From Cryoendolithus antarcticus (lineage: Eukaryota; Ascomycota; Dothideomycetes; Cladosporiales; Cladosporiaceae), in contig NAJO01000049.1 in assembly GCA_002077065.1 (NCBI GenBank), forward strand, positions 62,001 to 126,000: a stretch of DNA of 64,000 nt, given 5' to 3'. Positions 20,853-31,318 of the stretch are shown piece after piece; the first letter of the stretch is position 1; each line of letters opens with the position of its first letter. Both the position numbers and the translations under genes were made by a program. The notes beneath the pieces were generated by a model, which was given only the letters and a program-made list of their open reading frames with translations, was not told the DNA's origin and did no database searches.

Positions 20853-22424
20853 ATGAACGTCCCCAGGTCCTGCGCGGCCATCTCACGCACTATCGCACGG
20901 TCTGCCCGCAAGACAAACCCTCGAGTTCGGTCCCTCCCCACCCCACGATGCCTCCACAGCTCGAGCAAGACCACCTCGCAAGCAGCAGCCCGTCAGCGCA
21001 TTCCCGAAGTCGACACTGTGATTCCGGCTATCGAGAACACACCACTCTCATTCCCATGTCTGGACAAAGTCGAAGCCAAGACAGAAAAACTACACAGCAA
21101 GCGCTCCCTTGAAGGTCCCGAGCCAAGCTACACTGCTGGCGAGCATGAGACCTTCCACAGCAGCGAGCCCATACTGCTAGATTGGGGTGGCGTGCTGCCG
21201 AGCTTCGACATTGCTTACGAGACGTGGGGGACGCTGAACAATGACAAGAGTAATGCTATCTTACTGCACACCGGCCTCTCAGCGAGCAGTCATGCACATA
21301 GCACGCCGTCCAATCCGAAGGCAGGCTGGTGGGAACGCTTCATCGGCCCAGGCGCGCCGATAGACACGAATAGGTACTTCGTGATCTGTACGAACGTACT
21401 TGGAGGTTGTTATGGCAGCACCGGCCCATCCTCCATCTCACCTCTGACTGGAAAGCACTATGGCACTTCCTTCCCCATTCTCACCATGGCAGACATGGTT
21501 CGCGCACAGTACTCCCTCCTCGACAACCTGGGTATCAACAAACTCTACGCCAGCGTCGGCAGCAGCATGGGCGGGATGCAGTCCCTCGCCATCTCTCTCA
21601 TGGCGCCAGAAAGGGTGGGCAGGATTGTATCGATCTCCGGCTGCGCGAGAAGCCATCCATATAGTATCGCTATGCGACACACGCAACGGCAAGTCCTGAT
21701 CCATGATCCTGCTTGGTCTTCGACGAGAGGAAATTATTATACTTCCCTCCCTCCTCACACGGGGATGAAGCTCGCCCGCGAGATTGCTACCATTACTTAC
21801 CGCAGTGGGCCGGAGTGGGAGGCCCGATTCGGACGACGACGAGTCGATGACTCCAAGCCGCCGGCGCTGTGTCCGGATTTCTTGATCGAGACGTACCTGG
21901 ATCATGCGGGAGAGAAGTGGTGTCTGGAGTTTGATGCGAATAGTTTGTTGTATGTGAGTAAGGCTATGGATCTTTTTGATCTCGGGGCAGAGATGCAGGC
22001 TGCTACTAGGAAGCGAAGGGAGGGGAATGCGTGGAAGCTACGGAGTGCAGCTGCGCCGGCTACGACGACGATTGCCGATGCATGCACACTGGACTTACCG
22101 GACAAGCCGTACGAGGAGACTTCTCCTGATGTTTCGACCTCGGAAGCGTCGCCTGCGACGCCGCCGTCGAAGACTTCGACACCTAGTGATCTGATCGCAG
22201 GTCTTGCGCCACTGAAGAATCACCCTATCCTTGTGCTTGGCGTATCTACGGACTTGCTGTTCCCGGCTTTCCAGCAACGCGAGATTGCGAACGCGCTGAA
22301 GGAAGCTGGGAACAAGGATGTGACGCATGTTGAGCTTGGGGAAGAGAGGAGCTTGTTTGGGCATGATACTTTCTTGCTAGATCTTGAGGGGGTTGGTGGG
22401 GCGGTTAGGGGGTTTTTGGGGTGA
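20853..22424 (+). CDS. cysA: Serine/homoserine O-acetyltransferase, alpha/beta hydrolase type, mitochondrial
   Basis: Single exon, 523 aa. The first 40 or so residues ([20 protein letters not shown], then [12 protein letters not shown]) form a mitochondrial presequence. The catalytic domain is the MetX/Met2 alpha/beta-hydrolase fold: [25 protein letters not shown], the nucleophile elbow [10 protein letters not shown] (Ser about 238), the acid in [13 protein letters not shown] and the histidine in [10 protein letters not shown]. Fungi have two relatives of this fold: cytosolic homoserine acetyltransferase (Met2) and the CysA/Cys2 serine acetyltransferase. The presequence, the GSTGPSS segment and the GSSMGG elbow (rather than GGSxGG) favour CysA, which would make O-acetylserine for cysteine synthesis. 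The symbol is therefore a best guess; the reaction class is secure. A Ser/Thr/Pro insert at about residues 410-445 is typical of fungal members. Confidence 0.8.
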   Translation: MNVPRSCAAISRTIARSARKTNPRVRSLPTPRCLHSSSKTTSQAAARQRIPEVDTVIPAIENTPLSFPCLDKVEAKTEKLHSKRSLEGPEPSYTAGEHETFHSSEPILLDWGGVLPSFDIAYETWGTLNNDKSNAILLHTGLSASSHAHSTPSNPKAGWWERFIGPGAPIDTNRYFVICTNVLGGCYGSTGPSSISPLTGKHYGTSFPILTMADMVRAQYSLLDNLGINKLYASVGSSMGGMQSLAISLMAPERVGRIVSISGCARSHPYSIAMRHTQRQVLIHDPAWSSTRGNYYTSLPPHTGMKLAREIATITYRSGPEWEARFGRRRVDDSKPPALCPDFLIETYLDHAGEKWCLEFDANSLLYVSKAMDLFDLGAEMQAATRKRREGNAWKLRSAAAPATTTIADACTLDLPDKPYEETSPDVSTSEASPATPPSKTSTPSDLIAGLAPLKNHPILVLGVSTDLLFPAFQQREIANALKEAGNKDVTHVELGEERSLFGHDTFLLDLEGVGGAVRGFLG

Positions 22425-23441
22425 AGTTGGAACTTGCGATGCTTGAGATCTGAGGTCTGGAACAGAGGAAGAGTAACGAGGTGGTGAAAGCGGTCATCAC
22501 ACACCCAACTTCGATCTGCCGCATGCCTTTCACATCAGCTGTTTCGACCGCAAGCATCAGGCTGTGGAGTTGCATGGCGTCTTGCTACACAGTAAGGGGT
22601 TGTCTCGACAGCAGTGAGGTAACGCGGTCCTTTGTTCAAGGACAACACCGCCGTCGATGGGTGAAGCGGTGGACACGTTCCTGACTGTTCCAACGAGCTG
22701 GACGGTGTACTCGATGTCCACTGGGCCCAATGACCTCGGCAAATACGCCTTCCTCACGGAGTCCGGCCGCAGAATCGCGATCTATGGCGTGCTGATCGAG
22801 CGTCATGCGATAGCGATCACGACGAATATGACAGAGACACGTCAACAGTGATAAGCACATAAGGGAAGGGCTGTGAACGACGATGTCAAGGATCGCCCCA
22901 CTGACGAGCACATCAGCACATTGTGTCTTTAGTCAAGACTGATGTGGGCATGGTAAAGGTCAGGGGTTGGTCTACATGCTGAGCCCAACACTCCGTCGCA
23001 TCACCTCCACCACCATCATGAGCCGTGCCCGCGCCTTCGCCCAAGGTCACACAAGCTGGAGGGCAAGCGCAACAGACGACGAGGCAGGTGTGAGGGGTCT
23101 TCATTAACACATATCATGACCAGTCAACTTGCCCATATGTGCACGAAGGGACGGCAGCGTCAATGGACGGTCTCACCTGGGAGATCTCGAGGAACTTCCT
23201 TTCTTGTCATGACTCATTACATTCCCCTCCTGTCCCGTATCCTCAATGCCCGTTCCCTTTCTTTTCTGCTTGGGTCCAGTCTTCATACTATCAGCGTCAA
23301 AGCCAACCAAAAATGATCCACCACATCTTTCACCCGTCGACAGCATCGCCAACACACACTTTGAGCGACCTCGGCGAGTGTCCTGCCAAGTACTCATCAT
23401 GCGGTAACCCAGATATATGAAGGCTGGCATAAACTTGACTA
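22425..23441. other. Gene-poor flank with one relic repeat unit
   Basis: No intact gene is supported. At 23386-23436 the minus strand encodes FMPAFIYLGYRMMSTW, a second copy of the sequence at the end of the neighbouring six-cysteine gene. A minus-strand frame at 22913-23110 encodes a Cys-rich segment (CACPPACVTLGEG) that faintly recalls the family's cysteine motif, but the match is too weak to call. Confidence 0.4.
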
Positions 23442-23515
23442 CTACCCCGACCTTGGCCACCTTCCTGATGGCTTGCGGTCATCTGGTACGCTGGGTAGAT
23501 GAACGCCAGCATATC
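23386..23515 (-). repeat. Two direct copies of an Est1-like helix-encoding unit
   Basis: About 51 bp at 23464-23515 (encoding MLAFIYPAYQMTAS in one frame) recurs at 23386-23436 (encoding MPAFIYLGYRMMST), offset by about 79 bp. Both resemble the segment EYMLSFIYLAYQMMALLL in the Est1-domain gene at 25033-27606. The two copies lie at and beyond the 3' end of the small cysteine-motif gene. They may be duplicated pieces of an Est1-type gene. Confidence 0.6.
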
Positions 23516-24129
23516 GCCAATCGTTGCCGTGATTGCGGTGGTGGGCAGGGACGTTGTTGGCGTCATCGAACCATTCGGACATGGCGTAGCTTCGGACCTA
23601 CGACGGACCTTGTCAGTATTGATCGATAAGAGAGTACGACACCGCTCAGCCAGATTTCTGGGGGAGACAGGCTTACTGGACTGGACTGCGTTGCTGAGAG
23701 GAGATGATTGGAGGCTGTCTTGGACTGTTGACCCGGGATGGGCATCGTACTCTTAGACGGAATTGAGGTCCAGTGGCGATTTTGTTCGATCGGCGTCTTG
23801 GTCGACGGCTTCGCGCCTCGACTGAGCCACGAATCGATTGATGCGTTGTTTACCAAAACCGCCAACCGGGAGTCGATGCATGAGACTTGGACTTGACCAC
23901 GATCATTGCTGAAGGACACAACTTTTTCTTGACCATGGTCCGTTCGCTCTTCGACACAACGGCAGATTATGTCCAGGATGCAGGCAACTGGTGGATGGGC
24001 CAGGGTGTAGTGTCCATGGAGCGGATGAGGTGTTCCGTCGATGCAAACAGGGGCATTGGGAGGGCAACCACATAGTTGACCGGCTCCGCCGACATGGGCA
24101 AGAATGGGGTCCTGGAAGGGAGGAGGCAT
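23442..24129 (-). CDS. Six-cysteine motif small protein, family member A
   Basis: Two exons, 23677-24129 and 23442-23597, encode about 202 aa. I do not recognise it from any named family, but it is clearly related to the genes at 57485 and 59836. It starts MPPPF like the 59836 gene. Exon 1 has HVGGAGQLCGCPPNAPVC followed by DGTPHPLHGHY, then VACILDIICRCV. The cysteines at 20, 22, 29, 50, 56 and 58 have exactly the spacing seen in the 57485 gene. The intron (79 nt, GTAAGC donor, GTAG acceptor) falls at the same place and phase after SSP. Exon 2 starts VRSYAMSEWFDDANN, matching the exon 2 of the relatives, and runs on about 25 residues longer because their stop is absent. There is no signal peptide or membrane span. 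It lies downstream of the Est1-domain gene on the same strand. Confidence 0.6.
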
Positions 24130-25032
24130 GATGACAAGGGCGACGATAGGCACAGAGAGTGAATAGACGGCCTTGAAGCCGAAGTGAATGCTGCGAAGGT
24201 GCTTGGCGATTACTATTGAAGTTCGAATGAAGGAGTGATTGCAGAGATGTATGCTCCGTGTAGAGCGACGTCTGGGATTTATATACACTGTTCACGTGGC
24301 TCCGAGTCGAGGTGCGAGAGCGTGCCATGCCCATCGCAAACGCTGCGGACCACCATATGGACTCTCCTCCGACCAATCGAAGCCCGACGTTTTCTAGAAA
24401 AGCTCGGGCCATGACGTCCAATGTGGCAACGTTCGGTGCTGACTGCTAGCCGACTAGCCTTGGTCCGCATACTTGGATAGTTGCCTCGTTTGCGACCAGC
24501 CTGCTATGAGCCTCAAAGGTTTGCCTCGCATATCAGCGGTCATGGTTCGCATGATGCTTCGAGATGGTACTGTCGGTCTCAATGTGTGCTGATCAGGATC
24601 GTGCTGCCTGCTCTGACGCTATCACCGCACCAGGCCCGTCCACAAGTGTGTGAGCCGAATGCGCTATGTGCCTGTTGGCTTACTGCTACTGCCTTTTGTT
24701 GCGAGGCATTCAGTCGGCCCCGTCGTTGAAGCGCTCTGCATCCATCGACGCTTAGCGGAGTCATGGTTGCCTTCTTGTCACCCACGATTCTTCACTCATT
24801 GCAGGTTTGAGATTGTGACATTGGGTAGAGTCATTTGAGGCCATGAGCTCCATATACACAGGTTCTCGAAGTACAACATATACAGAGACTTCTTTGACCC
24901 ATGACCTGTACATGCTCTCGACCTCCCGAACCCACAACAGCCACAAACTTCCCCTAGAAGCAGATATCCCGCCTGGCATGTCATGGCTACACCGAGAGCG
25001 CTGGTGCCATCGAGACGAAGTTCCTGCACGTA
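24130..25032. other. Intergenic between member A and the Est1-domain gene
   Basis: This 903-bp stretch has the promoter of member A at its left end. A possible extra 3' exon of the Est1-domain gene lies in the right part (near 24796-24958, minus strand), reachable from the GAG|GTAAGT donor that overlaps that gene's stop codon. It resembles nothing I know and is not strongly supported. Confidence 0.4.
24278..24285 (-). promoter_or_regulatory. TATA box of member A
   Basis: TATATAAA on the minus strand, about 150 nt upstream of the member A ATG. This is a clear TATA motif at a plausible distance for a fungal gene with a short 5' leader. The related gene at 59836 has a TATA-like CATAAAAG at a similar distance. 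Confidence 0.55.
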
Positions 25033-27606
25033 TCAACTTACCTCCATCCCTTCCTCTAGCTTCACCTTGACATCTGCGTCCGAGCACCGCCTGATGGGTC
25101 TGCTCGACGAGGAGTACTCGCGCTTGACTTGTACCTTGGAAGGTGCAGAGTTGAGCGTGCGCCTGCCAGACATGGTGTTTGGAATTGTCCCGGCGGCGAC
25201 GCTTGCGTATGTCAGCCCCGCAGGTGGCGAAGAAGGCTGGGAGACGAGGACGAAGTCGCTCTCAAGCGATGAGCTCGTGGACGCACGGGGTGACGTCGAG
25301 CTTGCACGAGAGGACAAGGTGGTCTCGGTCTTGACAGTGACCGTGGAGCTCGTGGACGCCGCGGAAAAGCGCTTCGTCGGCTCATCGTATTTTAGGAAAC
25401 ACCCATGCTGCCTCGCCATCCTCAGGCCGAGCCAGATAGTGCGCTCAGCGCGTGCGGTCTTCTTCTCAGCGTCGTCCAATGCGCGAGATCCATCGTCGTC
25501 TTCCATACCAGCGAACCACTCAGCCGAGAAGTACCACTGTGCCCACACTAGTCCTCGTATCGCGTAGTCCTCATGCAACGGCTTCCCACCCGTCGGGAAC
25601 ATGCCCTGACGGGCAAAGAGCTCGATACGGGATGTGATAGGGTAGATGGCCGCCGTAGCATTGAGGAACTCCGCCACTGCGAACCAATCCAGGCGAGTAT
25701 CGTCGATCAAATGAGTGATTGTGAGCAGAAGCGGGTCGTGTGGTTGGAAGCGCGAGCGTAAGGTGTGAATTGCAGAAAGCCAGGCGAGAGAGATATGTAG
25801 GAACGGTAGCAGATCTTGGATGTCCAGCTTAGAGGGTTGCCGCCGTACCACCGTATTGATAGCCGTGTACAGAAACTCCGTGACGAAAGAAAGAGGCCGT
25901 AAAGAACGCGAAAGGTCCAGGAAAGTGCCGATAACGTAATTCTTAGGGGTCGGAAAGTCGGATCGATTGACGTGCATTTGGTAGTTGAGAGCGTTGTCGA
26001 ACATCTGGCGGTAATGATTCTCGGGCGCGCCGAAGCTCAGAAGAGCGGCGATGCTGGTGATGACAAGGTGCACGCCGTAGGAAGCGATCTTGATGCTGGG
26101 CTGCTTTTCGAGAAGCGCGAGTGCGATGTTGCCGTCACGAGTGACGGTCTCTTCGGTTTGACCGGCGAACACCCGAGCATGGAAGCAAATGGACATTGCC
26201 TCTGCAGAATGGCTGCCGTTCTTGAGAGCCTGGTCATCCTTCAAAATCGGAGCGCAGAGCGTGGTGAGCGACTCTCTGGCGTTGTAGAACGGTATCACCG
26301 ATGTTAACGACCTTGAATAGTAGAACAGCTTGCACAAGGAGGGACGCTGCAAGATGCCAAGGTGGTGGTAAAGACGACCTACTGCAGGGTGCCTGTCGGA
26401 AGCCATCTGGTACCAGCTACGCGCGACATCACCCCAGGCAGCATGCGACTCCTTGTCTTCCTCGATCGCCATACGATAGCGCGCCAGATCTCCAAGGCAC
26501 TCGGTCCAGGTGTCCGTGAAACCAGGTACCGTATCAAGTAGCAAAGCCATCATCTGATAGGCAAGGTAGATGAACGAAAGCATGTACTCCTGCGACTGGG
26601 GCCTGCGATGACGGAGCACCTCGAGGAAGGCATGGATGCCATGCTTCCACATCCGGGCGGGCATGCAGTACTTCGTCGCCAGTCCACGGAGTGCCGGAGT
26701 GGCAGCAGGATGTTGTGTCGCCATCAGAAAATCATGATGCTCATACAGGAGAGTGCGATGTAGAGCGATAAGCGCTTGCCACTGCTCAGCAGTCAAGTTC
26801 TCCTGCAGGTCGGCTGCTTTCTGATTGTCGATGTTGACACACTTGGCCTCGACCATGACGAGTCCAGCATAAATGCCCTTCACTTCGACAGCGAGCTGTT
26901 CCCGAGATATCGGAATGGTCTCTGGCTGAGGACGCATTGAAGTGACAGACTGATCCATCGCTGAGACTACTCTCTTGCCTCGACCAGTAGTAGTGACACC
27001 GCACTCTGGCGTCTTATCGTAATCATTAAGGTATGAAGCATCCTTCCGAGGCTGGAACTCAAAGCTGTGCTGCAAAGATGCAGGTCCAATACAATCCATG
27101 GTGCCATACCCAGAGTCATTGTGCTGAACAACACAGTGCAAGGCTTGCTTCTTAGTGAGTGGCACAGCGTTACTTACCCCACAACTCGACACCATACAGC
27201 CTGACTTATCGCCCTGCTGTACGGGTGTAGCATGCGACGTTGCACGGAGAAGTGATCTACGATGCGGTGCAGCGCTACGTTGCCCATAGTTTGGGCCATA
27301 GCTTGGGTCACGACTGGGCGATCTCTTGAACGCCCTGTTCTCTGGCTCACTATCAGCGGTCCGCTTACAAGCTGCACCGACAGCAGGTCGAAGTTCGTAT
27401 GTCTTGAAACCATCCACTCCAGGTGGAGTCTCAGTCCTCAGGCGCAATACATTCAAATTAGGCGCTCCAGGCGATGAGGTCCAGGAAGCACGACTTCTGC
27501 CAGAGGCTTCGGACGACGGTGTGTGTTCGTCGCGCAGGTCATCGTGCATCTTTCCAGGACTAGATGTTGTCGACTGCGAAGAGGACTCATAGTCAAGTCT
27601 GCTCAT
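25033..27606 (-). CDS. Est1-type DNA/RNA-binding domain protein
   Basis: 857 aa in one open exon. Proteins with this fold (Est1/Smg5-7 14-3-3-like and helical-hairpin domains) act in telomerase recruitment or RNA decay, but the expanded filamentous-fungal members have no set role. A disordered N-terminus of about 230 residues precedes VEVKGIYAGLVMVEAKCVNI (about 240-260), WQALIALHRTLLYEHHDFL, KYCMPARMWKHGIHAFLEVL, EYMLSFIYLAYQMM, WTECLGDLARYRMAIEED and GRLYHHLGILQRPSLCKLF (about 410-430). The C-terminal 150 residues are Ser/Thr-rich and contain three VKxE-type sumoylation-like sites. The final codons GAG GTA AGT TGA form a perfect 5' splice site over the stop, so a further 3' exon is possible. 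Segments of this protein recur in the small-gene family and at 61054. Confidence 0.85.
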   Translation of the reverse strand: MSRLDYESSSQSTTSSPGKMHDDLRDEHTPSSEASGRSRASWTSSPGAPNLNVLRLRTETPPGVDGFKTYELRPAVGAACKRTADSEPENRAFKRSPSRDPSYGPNYGQRSAAPHRRSLLRATSHATPVQQGDKSGCMVSSCGVSNAVPLTKKQALHCVVQHNDSGYGTMDCIGPASLQHSFEFQPRKDASYLNDYDKTPECGVTTTGRGKRVVSAMDQSVTSMRPQPETIPISREQLAVEVKGIYAGLVMVEAKCVNIDNQKAADLQENLTAEQWQALIALHRTLLYEHHDFLMATQHPAATPALRGLATKYCMPARMWKHGIHAFLEVLRHRRPQSQEYMLSFIYLAYQMMALLLDTVPGFTDTWTECLGDLARYRMAIEEDKESHAAWGDVARSWYQMASDRHPAVGRLYHHLGILQRPSLCKLFYYSRSLTSVIPFYNARESLTTLCAPILKDDQALKNGSHSAEAMSICFHARVFAGQTEETVTRDGNIALALLEKQPSIKIASYGVHLVITSIAALLSFGAPENHYRQMFDNALNYQMHVNRSDFPTPKNYVIGTFLDLSRSLRPLSFVTEFLYTAINTVVRRQPSKLDIQDLLPFLHISLAWLSAIHTLRSRFQPHDPLLLTITHLIDDTRLDWFAVAEFLNATAAIYPITSRIELFARQGMFPTGGKPLHEDYAIRGLVWAQWYFSAEWFAGMEDDDGSRALDDAEKKTARAERTIWLGLRMARQHGCFLKYDEPTKRFSAASTSSTVTVKTETTLSSRASSTSPRASTSSSLESDFVLVSQPSSPPAGLTYASVAAGTIPNTMSGRRTLNSAPSKVQVKREYSSSSRPIRRCSDADVKVKLEEGMEVS

Positions 27607-30600
27607 CTCACCAGCACTATATCTGCCAGTCAGCTAGGCTCCAACCGCTGACCAGACACGTTGACGCTGAAAGGAGCCGTCTATGACAAACCACCGCGGC
27701 AATGAAACGATGTTTTTGGGACTTACACGGTTGCGTGACGTATCATATCCTGCCTGGTGGCGACCTCGCGGCTCTCGCCGGCAAAGCCGCCGCTGACCGG
27801 GCAATATGCCTCATCGCGTACGTAGCGACGTCGCGCATCAATCAACGCAGGCGCAAAGACAGACGCGCCGCGAGCAGTCGGTGACTCGTCATGGTGATTG
27901 ATGCATGAAGGCTCTCCGGGCAGCATTGCAGTCGGATTCAAAGTCAGGCGTGTATCGCACTATGACTTGACTGCAGACGCATCAGCACCAGATCGTCACG
28001 TAGCGTCGGGTTCACGGGAACTGCAGGGAAACGTACAGTCTCGTATGTAGATAATGTTGAGTTCCTCAATAGCAAGCACATGTGAAATCGAAGCGGAGTT
28101 TGGTTCACGGAGGGCAGCGCCTACATAGGACCGCTGCCTGCTCGTAGGTGAGAGGGAGATTGCACCTCACGTATGTAGAGCAAGTGCAAGTCATATATCA
28201 GTGAGCAACGAAGGCAATGCGAACGAACCAACGATGTCGAGGACGGGATAGATGTGCAGTAAAAGTGCAAGGCATCGACTGTGATTGCACGCGGGGCCGG
28301 GCGCAAGGCTGGGAAGTGTGAGGCCGCCCATCGGCGGCAGCTTTCAGACGCTCCCTGCAGCCACACGCGCCGCTTTGTCCGCATGTGTTGCATCTATCGG
28401 CAAAAGTTTGCCTTCTTTTGACAGTCGGGGTCTGCACTGTTCCTCGAAATTATAAAATTATAACTGGCTCGCTTTGAACATGAACTTATAGACGTCTTTC
28501 TACGCCATTCATCTCATGGCACATCCATGCAGACCACGTCATTCGGTTCTGGTCAGGATGAACTCGATTCAGTATCGAGCGGCCCGACGATAGGGCGCGT
28601 TTGCGTAGCTCGGAGAGCAGACAGTCGACCTTTGGTCCACAGTCGGGCCGGCGGTGCCACGTAGAGAGATCTGTTGGTCGGTGGCGACGTTGATGGACTG
28701 ATCGCCAATAGCCATGCAAAAGCACACTAGCACACTTGATTCTATGCTTCATACATGCCTGGTAGTATGACCCATAGCGATCGTTTGCTATCCCAAGCCC
28801 AGTGACGCTCCAGTCGAGCGTGCGCAATGTCGAGCGGCCTTCGAGCAGCGTCACAGTCTCAGCCGCACAACCATATGAGCGAGACGAGAGTGATCAGATG
28901 TGAGCAATGCACCGACTGCGACCATCACGGCGAACAGTGTAGCGAGTCGGCGTCGTGTGCCGCTCACAGCGGGTCGAGCGAGAAAAGCCTCGAAACCGTA
29001 CGCCAGCCTCAGCCGTGCGTTGGTGATGGATCATGAAGGTAGTCAAGTCAAGTTGCCTCGTCCGATGTTGGCTGGTAATCGTATTGGGACCGGCGAAACG
29101 CACGATGCCGACCCTCTAGGACACTCAGTGCTGGGTGGCGCCACTGGATGAGTTTGCCTTCTGATCCATGGTGCTAATAATGATCAGCTTGTTCAAGCCT
29201 ATCGCTCGTTATCCCGCGCGCAAGCGCCTTGCGATGCATCTGGTGTCAAGCTAGACTGCCCCTGCGACCAAGCATCAGGTCGATCTGCCTACCTATGCCT
29301 AAAGTCTCGTGTCGACTAGAGCCTCGTGTTAGTTCATTCCTGAGCTTCAGTCGCCGGCTGCCGCGTGCAGCGGCCGACCAGGAGCTGGTTTCGATCATCT
29401 CGGTGCGATGACTGGAAGGCCTACCCACTGTGTTGCAGGTCGTGGCTGACTTCTGCCTCGTCATTAGCGAATGGTATGGCTTGGCAGCTTTTCTGACAAT
29501 GTCGCGAGGTGACTTAGTGCATCAACGGGCTTCTCTAGTAATTCGAGCGGCTACGTGCGACGCCATACGACCTAATCCTGCCTCAAACACGCTCATGCAC
29601 ACTTGGGAGAGGGTGGAAAGTCACGCCTCAAAGCCTGTTAGCGCACACTGGGAGTCCTTGCTCGCGACAAGTTCTAGCAGGCACGTGCCGTTAATCACCC
29701 CACCTTGGGCGTTGCCGCCCCGTGACGTCTCCACGTCGGGTAGCTTGCCATTATTGAGACCCGAAGGTCTCCTACGGTACCTGCCGTTCAGGATCTTCTT
29801 CTTGCATCCCGTTGTTGCCAGCTTCATGCGCCGATAGTTTGCATAGATATATTGCAAGTACGTCCTACATTGTGTTCCGATCAGCTCGGTCCTCAACCTG
29901 AAGCCGTATTCGTTCAGCTACCCGTCGTGGACATTTGAGGTACCCGAGTGGAGGAGCCGGACGAGAGTTGTATGGTGGGAACGGTTTACATTGTGGTCGC
30001 ACGCTGCCCTACTGGGGGACCTGATAATCTAGGTCGGCAGTGATAAGGTCTCTATGACCAAATCCAGCCTTAACACGGCTTGTCACGCACCTATCGGCTC
30101 GCATATGCCCTTTGCCGGAGACCTACGCCGTGTAAGATGCTGTGCTCAGTGGTGCATTGGGTACGCCAGCGGCATTGTCGAAACGAGCACCGACGTGACC
30201 GACGGGCCAGGGTAGGGTGAGCTCCCGGGTGACGAGGTACAAAGTTTGCCTCGTTGGCCCCATGTTTCTGCTGATGGTGGCGAACAAGTCGTTCGATCGA
30301 GGAGAGAGAAGAGGTTTAGTTACATTCCAGATCGCTCAGTGAAAAGAATGTTCAAAATTACCTTCCAAGGTGTCCTGTAGACTTTGAGCATCGTAGCCGT
30401 CTTCCATTGAGCCTCTGGTAGAGATCTACGTCATGCGGATCCGAACGATTCGCCTTCCGTTCTATAGGGCTACGAAGGGGCCTTCGAAGATGTGAAGGTG
30501 TCACGCCCAGTCGACAACATTGCGGGCCACTCGCTTAGTCGATTCTAGTTTGTGTGGTTCGCGTCATGCAAGACGCCTTAATCTCGACAGCCGTGTGAGC

Positions 30601-31318
30601 GTACCGAGCTCTCGTCGCGTGCAATCGGCTGGAAGCTAGTCGAGGCGCGGAAGTCGTACGCCTGTAACTCGAAATACCCAGGGCAAAATGCTGAAGGTCC
30701 GTGAGTGAAACTGCCTTCGTATGTCATAAGCGACCTCCGCGTGCTATAAGGGCAAGCTTATCGCGGCCAGAGCCAGGGGGCTGTCAGACTCCGAGATCAG
30801 ACTCCGAGATCAGACTCCGACACCCCTGCAGGTACTAGAGCGGTGGTCACATCGCTAAAGACGCTTCGACAGGACGATCAAGCAACCTGCAGCATGCGTT
30901 CGCGCAGTGACTTCGCATCGTGGCGAAGCTCGATCCTGCATTGGAAGCGCTCCGTTGTCGTGATTCCCGATTGTTGCACTATGACTGTCCCTGCTTCGTC
31001 CGGTGGGCAGGTGAATGAAACCACGACTGGTCCGGACAAGGCTGACCAAGTGCTGCCCCTAGCAGGGGCAGCGCCATTGCACGAGTCAGGCGCAGGAAGA
31101 GTAGGTGATGCGGAGGAAGCGGTCTGCCACACAACATTCCCAAATATGTGAAACATACATGCGTGTGCAACCGTCGTAGACTCGACACACATTGGATTAC
31201 GTAAGCTCCGGGCCATGAACCCGGCTTCACTTGCAATTCCCATCCACCCCGATCAACAGCTGGACATCGAGTGTATCCCATATCGACTACTCAATGCCAT
31301 GATGCGAAAGTACTGGCG
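27607..31318. other. Gene-poor region of 3.7 kb
   Basis: No supported gene. A 69-codon ATG frame at 28827-29036 (plus) encodes a Cys/His-rich segment (RCEQCTDCDHHGEQC), but I see no relatives. No LTRs, inverted repeats or transposase fragments were recognised. A short 13-bp tandem repeat occurs at 30785. The right end should hold the promoter of the FHIP gene. Confidence 0.4.
30785..30819 (+). repeat. 13-bp tandem repeat, 2.7 copies
   Basis: The unit CAGACTCCGAGAT occurs twice in full and once in part. It lies in non-coding DNA about 500 bp upstream of the FHIP-like gene. Confidence 0.85.

Noticed and set aside
22913..23110. A fourth copy of the cysteine-motif family on the minus strand
   Set aside because: CACPPACVTLGEG recalls the motif, but cysteine spacing, the PHP motif and the intron are absent. 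The similarity is too weak.
27607..31318. Transposon or RIP-mutated repeat in the gene-poor region
   Set aside because: No terminal repeats, no polymerase or transposase fragments, and base composition is not markedly AT-rich as RIP islands usually are.
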